Shown here: positions 62,401 through 64,000 of the stretch, piece after piece
Numbering within the stretch: position 1 is the stretch's first letter
Layout of the letters: each line of letters begins with the position of its first letter
Assembly (NCBI GenBank): GCA_000149265.1
Contig: CH003163.1
Location: forward strand, 57,636 to 121,635
Source: Ciona savignyi
Taxonomy: Eukaryota; Chordata; Ascidiacea; Phlebobranchia; Cionidae
Length of the DNA stretch: 64,000 nucleotides
Direction of reading: 5' to 3'
Program-made: the position numbers and the translations under genes
Notes under the pieces: generated by a model
The model's input: only the letters and a program-made list of their open reading frames with translations
What the model was told of the DNA's origin: nothing
Database searches by the model: none

Positions 62401-63640
62401 TGATTTGGGACCAGAACGTCACCACAATTATTATGGTCACTAATTTGGAGGAAGGAAAAGAGGTGGGTAATCTTGTACTATAACTATTAATCTGTCTTGT
62501 GTGTTATAATAAGCTAATAGGCAATTATCATGAATTTGTCCTAATTACTTTTAGATGTACCAAGGATTCTTGTCTGTCTTTAAAACAGCATAAGTAAAGA
62601 ATAAAATGGTAAATTGTTATTACAATGTGTAAGTTATATGAATTAAAAACAATAACTCTTACTAAAGAGCATTTAACGTATTGCTTAGATAGTAATCAAA
62701 CATTTTCGTTTATAACTATAACCATTATATCTGCAAAAAGAGCCTTAAGAAGTTGTTATGTAATTTTAAAAAATAGTTGATATTGTCCATCAAATTGAAT
62801 TCATGTTTGTATTTTGAATATCCAGGTGAAGTGTGCATTGTACTGGCCACAGTCTGGTAGTTCTATATTCGGAGACTTGAGCGTTGTTTACTTGGGGGAG
62901 AATCACTTGGTGGATTATACGATCCGCAAGTTCACTGTTCAACAGGTAAATGTGGGATTCCATTGGTACTCTGGTTAAAGTGATAAGCCTCAGAGATTTG
63001 ATTGAATTAATTGAAACTTTGACCTTTTTAGGTTACTAAATATTTTTAAAATTTAAAGAAGGAAATGGTAATTAAAAGCTCATAACATGAAATTCACATT
63101 GTAATTTTTAGCACAAATTATCTCGATCTGAAAATACTTTATGAAATTATAGGAACCATAGATGACTTTTAGGTACTGAAGTGTTAATCCTAAATAGATT
63201 TGCATTAATATTTGTTTAAACATCGATCATTGCAACAAAATGTATGGTTATTGTGTATGTTGCTGACCTCGTCAATTATGAAAAATTTCAGCTAATATTT
63301 CACCCCCCTACCCTATAGATTTCATGGCAAATTCCAAGTCTTAGTCCGATAACAACAATTGGAACTACGCTAACCACGCTTGTTTTCACATACCTTACTT
63401 AACAGTATCATGATTACCAAAACTTTATCATGGCCTACTTGTGAACCCCCTTTTACCCCTTTTTACCCCACAGTGTCGAGGAGAAGCTACATTGAGCGTT
63501 CGACGTAACTTGGTACAATATCACTTCACCAGTTGGCCCGATTTCGGAGTGCCCAAGTCCCCATCAGGCATCCTTAAGTTCATGAGAAAGATCAAACACA
63601 GCAGTCCCACTGGATATGGTGCAGTTGTAGTGCATTGCAG
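32337..63640 (+). CDS. CCP/ricin/WxxW receptor tyrosine phosphatase, R4-type catalytic domain (3'-incomplete)
   Basis: Predicted type I membrane receptor phosphatase; about 1480 residues are visible. Exons: 32337-32448, 32863-33144, 43704-44090, fourteen CCP exons (44589-44774, 45097-45282, 47069-47254, 47625-47801, 48093-48266, 48767-48946, 49422-49601, 50212-50385, 50686-50862, 51171-51350, 52015-52191, 52602-52781, 53157-53339, 54225-54401), 58828-59061, 59759-59942, 60386-60533, 60833-60917, 61296-61372, 62328-62462, 62826-62945, 63474-63640. Every ectodomain intron is phase 1 and all GT-AG junctions are in frame. Order: signal peptide (hydrophobic core [10 protein letters not shown]), WxxW, ricin B, CCP x14, Thr/Pro stalk, one TM helix, PTP D1. 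D1 matches PTPRA/PTPRE best. The frame ends after the catalytic HC codon; the rest of the P-loop and any D2 lie beyond the window. Single-gene status is inferred from phase and order; the 10.6-kb and 4.4-kb introns could hide gene boundaries. Confidence 0.8.
32863..33144 (+). other. Exon 2: WxxW (mucin-2/CILP-type) domain
   Basis: About 94 residues with the hallmarks of the Mucin2_WxxW family: C-S-W-S-P-W-M-N near the start, acidic DNSDDETY, C-x-A-P-I-D-I-Q-C in the middle and VRVACCYC at the end, 10 cysteines in all. It occurs extracellularly in gel-forming mucins and CILP. A single phase-1 exon, as expected for a shuffled module. Confidence 0.85.
33266..33271 (+). terminator. Possible alternative polyA signal after WxxW exon
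   Basis: AATAAA lies 90 bases after an in-frame stop (33174-33176) reached by reading through the exon 2 donor. Use of this site would give a short secreted protein of signal peptide plus WxxW domain. There is no transcript evidence. Confidence 0.25.
35590..35883 (+). CDS. Unassigned protein-like frame in the long intron
   Basis: An open stretch of 97 codons and a TAG stop, preceded by an acceptor-like TTACTGTCAG. The translation is of normal amino-acid composition (for example [17 protein letters not shown] and [16 protein letters not shown]), unlike surrounding intronic frames. No family recognised. It does not join in phase to the WxxW exon (phase 1 donor, phase 0 needed here). Could be the last exon of another transcript or a chance frame. 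Confidence 0.2.
   Translation, partial: GCFVVKKRKTVKSVSFVYPPTQSARQSYIFTTAGGFDSLEVEFPDVNTCVLVSQREQPFTLVEGPNLNNGRPKSEVSLDDAGCVTKIAHSFIPPKLP
38567..38574 (+). promoter_or_regulatory. TATA-like site in the long intron
   Basis: TATAAAAG in a CG-richer setting (ACCGGTCGAACTATAAAAGCAC). It could be an internal promoter for a transcript starting at the ricin or CCP exons. Consensus match only. Confidence 0.2.
43078..43144. repeat. 34-bp tandem duplication
   Basis: Two copies of a unit beginning TGCCTTTATTTATATCTCCA, at 43078 and 43112, identical or nearly so, in the intron before the ricin exon. Confidence 0.9.
43704..44090 (+). other. Exon 3: ricin-type beta-trefoil lectin domain
   Basis: 129 residues with repeated carbohydrate-binding-lectin signatures: ACLSVS...[12 protein letters not shown], then QCISVG...[13 protein letters not shown], and a third weaker repeat with YLDSN. 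The Q-x-W motif is present as QLW and QRW. One exon, phase 1 on both sides. Likely glycan binding, but ligand residues cannot be judged by eye. Confidence 0.85.
49169..49190. repeat. TA microsatellite
   Basis: About ten TA units in the intron between CCP6 and CCP7. Confidence 0.9.
49649..49916 (-). repeat. tRNA-derived SINE, near full length (between CCP7 and CCP8)
   Basis: Tail TTAGGATAGGATGTTCATG, middle blocks CCAAGGGGGTTA, GGAGCTATTGCAGTGTGTTT, TTCAATTTGGTAGAATCCAT and CCGCTGGGTTCAGGCAAT, and head ending CACCAGACTAACCGG. A short local duplication (CAAGGACTCAAGGACAC) is present. The 3' end of a pol III head with A-box-like TTAGTCTGGTGG reads on the minus strand. Confidence 0.9.
54490..54715 (+). 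repeat. Diverged SINE copy, sense orientation
   Basis: TAGGTGAGTTGGTCGG at the head, GTGTACTTAGCAA in the middle, then ACAACACACTGCAAAAGC, CCGGTAACCCGATGGTGGGC and ATCTGATGATTGCC, which are the reverse complements of the blocks in the antisense copies. The tail is missing. Confidence 0.65.
55284..55328 (+). repeat. Second copy of the dispersed repeat seen in VCP intron 13
   Basis: AGGTCCATTGTAGCT, then AAGACCAGGAATTTATG and AGGCCCATTATA, match the order of blocks at 11374-11428. Diverged, ends unknown. Confidence 0.4.
55863..55889 (+). other. Candidate 27-nt phase-1 microexon
   Basis: Between TTTTCAG and GTAAGA lie exactly 27 bases that read in the gene's phase, adding GDYAGYNSS between CCP14 and the stalk (Ser/Asn-rich, with an NSS sequon). 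The flanking acceptor has a poor pyrimidine tract. An ATG 13 bases upstream is in the same frame, so it could also be an alternative first exon, though it would not encode a signal peptide. Confidence 0.3.
56217..56733. mobile_element. Pogo/Tigger-like MITE with TA target duplication
   Basis: The left end CAGTAGAACCCCGCTTACCTG and the right end, read inverted (CAGTGGAACCCCGCTTGGAG), form terminal inverted repeats. GACCACC and CGTGTTA blocks continue inward on both sides. TA flanks both ends (56215-56216 and 56734-56735), the hallmark of Tc1/mariner-class insertion. At 517 bp without a transposase frame it is non-autonomous. The CAGTGGAACCCCGCTT-type end resembles that of Tigger/pogo relatives in many animals. 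Confidence 0.88.
58828..59061 (+). other. Exon 18: Thr/Pro-rich mucin-like stalk
   Basis: 78 residues dominated by Thr and Pro (runs such as [17 protein letters not shown]), typical of an O-glycosylated stalk. Phase 1 at both ends. The short, heavily glycosylated ectodomain of vertebrate PTPRA has a similar composition. Confidence 0.85.
59759..59942 (+). other. Exon 19: transmembrane helix
   Basis: After a short polar, Pro-rich segment the exon encodes a hydrophobic helix of about 24 residues (from IPIIPIVVG to LTLFIVW) and a stop-transfer cluster RRRNRKPK. Donor taken as ACCAG|GTACTG (phase 2) because it joins exon 20 in frame. An upstream AAAAG|GTTTTG would not. Confidence 0.85.
60386..63640 (+). 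other. Exons 20-25: juxtamembrane wedge and R4-type PTP domain D1 (partial)
   Basis: The juxtamembrane part reads [12 protein letters not shown] then [12 protein letters not shown], almost the PTPRA/PTPRE text. D1 motifs in order: [46 protein letters not shown] (split here for length; it continues IWDQN), [29 protein letters not shown] (WPD loop with the general acid Asp) and VVVHC (catalytic Cys, 63636-63638). The next codon is split by the donor AG|GTGGGA, as expected for HCSAGVGRTG. Exon 20 has two in-frame acceptors: 60350 (GCAAG|G) and 60386 (CCCCAG|A, better pyrimidine tract). D2 would lie outside the window. Confidence 0.93.
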
Positions 63641-64000
63641 GTGGGATGGTGGTTCTTGAATTTTTGGAATAAATGTTTTTATATTTTTCTAATATCATGT
63701 TCCGGAAAAATTTCTTATATAAAATGGTATTTTTTGGCATTAGAAGGAACAGGTTTTGCTTTGTTTAAGCAATAAAACCTAGCAAAAAATAGCCGATACT
63801 GTTCTATTCTACAGTTTTTATATATTTATATAGTGATTTTTTTTTTTTTTCTTATATTTAAGTAGTCCTTTGTAGACTTCATAAGGCATAAGGCTGTTTA
63901 GTTATAGATGCATTTTTCCCATTTTCTTGTTATATGTATTCAGAATTGCCCCACTAATGTAATGTATTGGTAACTAATACATTAGTGTGCGTTGGTGAAT
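63641..64000 (+). other. Start of next phosphatase intron
   Basis: AT-rich intronic sequence with a T run at about 63838-63850. The next D1 exon, which should begin by completing the P-loop serine codon, is not in the window. Confidence 0.7.

Overview
This window is a stretch of animal genome, most likely from an ascidian tunicate of the genus Ciona. The assignment is inference. It rests on AT-rich, intron-bearing chordate-type genes, closely packed intronless genes, repeated copies of a tRNA-derived SINE, and a receptor phosphatase whose catalytic half is very close to vertebrate PTPRA/PTPRE. No bacterial or viral genes were seen. One assembly gap of 241 N lies inside a VCP intron.

Left part (1-18.9 kb). 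A minus-strand gene of alpha/beta-hydrolase flavour runs off the left edge. Next comes a 1.3-kb foldback DNA element with inverted arms of about 360-400 bp, each arm carrying a perfect CRE (TGACGTCA). It ends only about 170 bp before VCP (p97/Cdc48). VCP is complete in 17 coding exons (809 aa predicted), every one of which can be placed. Downstream are SINE fragments and a minus-strand C2H2 zinc-finger gene with 15 intact fingers, a fused half-finger and a decayed finger beyond its stop codon. A diverged repeat flanks it on both sides.

Middle (19-30 kb). Four plus-strand housekeeping genes lie head to tail: PINX1, PORCN and LSM8 (all intronless), then VPS33B (nine coding exons). Gaps between coding regions are only 270-460 bp, which suggests an ascidian operon with trans-spliced downstream messages. 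VPS33B carries an apparent one-base frameshift in exon 7, either an assembly error or a real defect in this allele. Two SINE copies sit in or beside it.

Right part (32.3-63.6 kb, open at the right edge). This is the most interesting region. A chain of plus-strand exons, all joined by phase-compatible introns, reads: signal peptide, WxxW (mucin-type) domain, ricin-type beta-trefoil, 14 consecutive one-exon sushi/CCP domains of the six-cysteine selectin type, a Thr/Pro mucin-like stalk, a transmembrane helix, and an R4-type (PTPRA/PTPRE-like) tyrosine phosphatase domain. The sequence ends just after the catalytic cysteine. If this is one transcript, it is a receptor tyrosine phosphatase with a lectin/complement-receptor-like ectodomain, an architecture I do not know from vertebrates, where R4 phosphatases have short, featureless ectodomains. 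Two long introns (10.6 kb and 4.4 kb) are the places where the chain might instead be two or three genes. The second contains a pogo/Tigger-like MITE with a clear TA target duplication.
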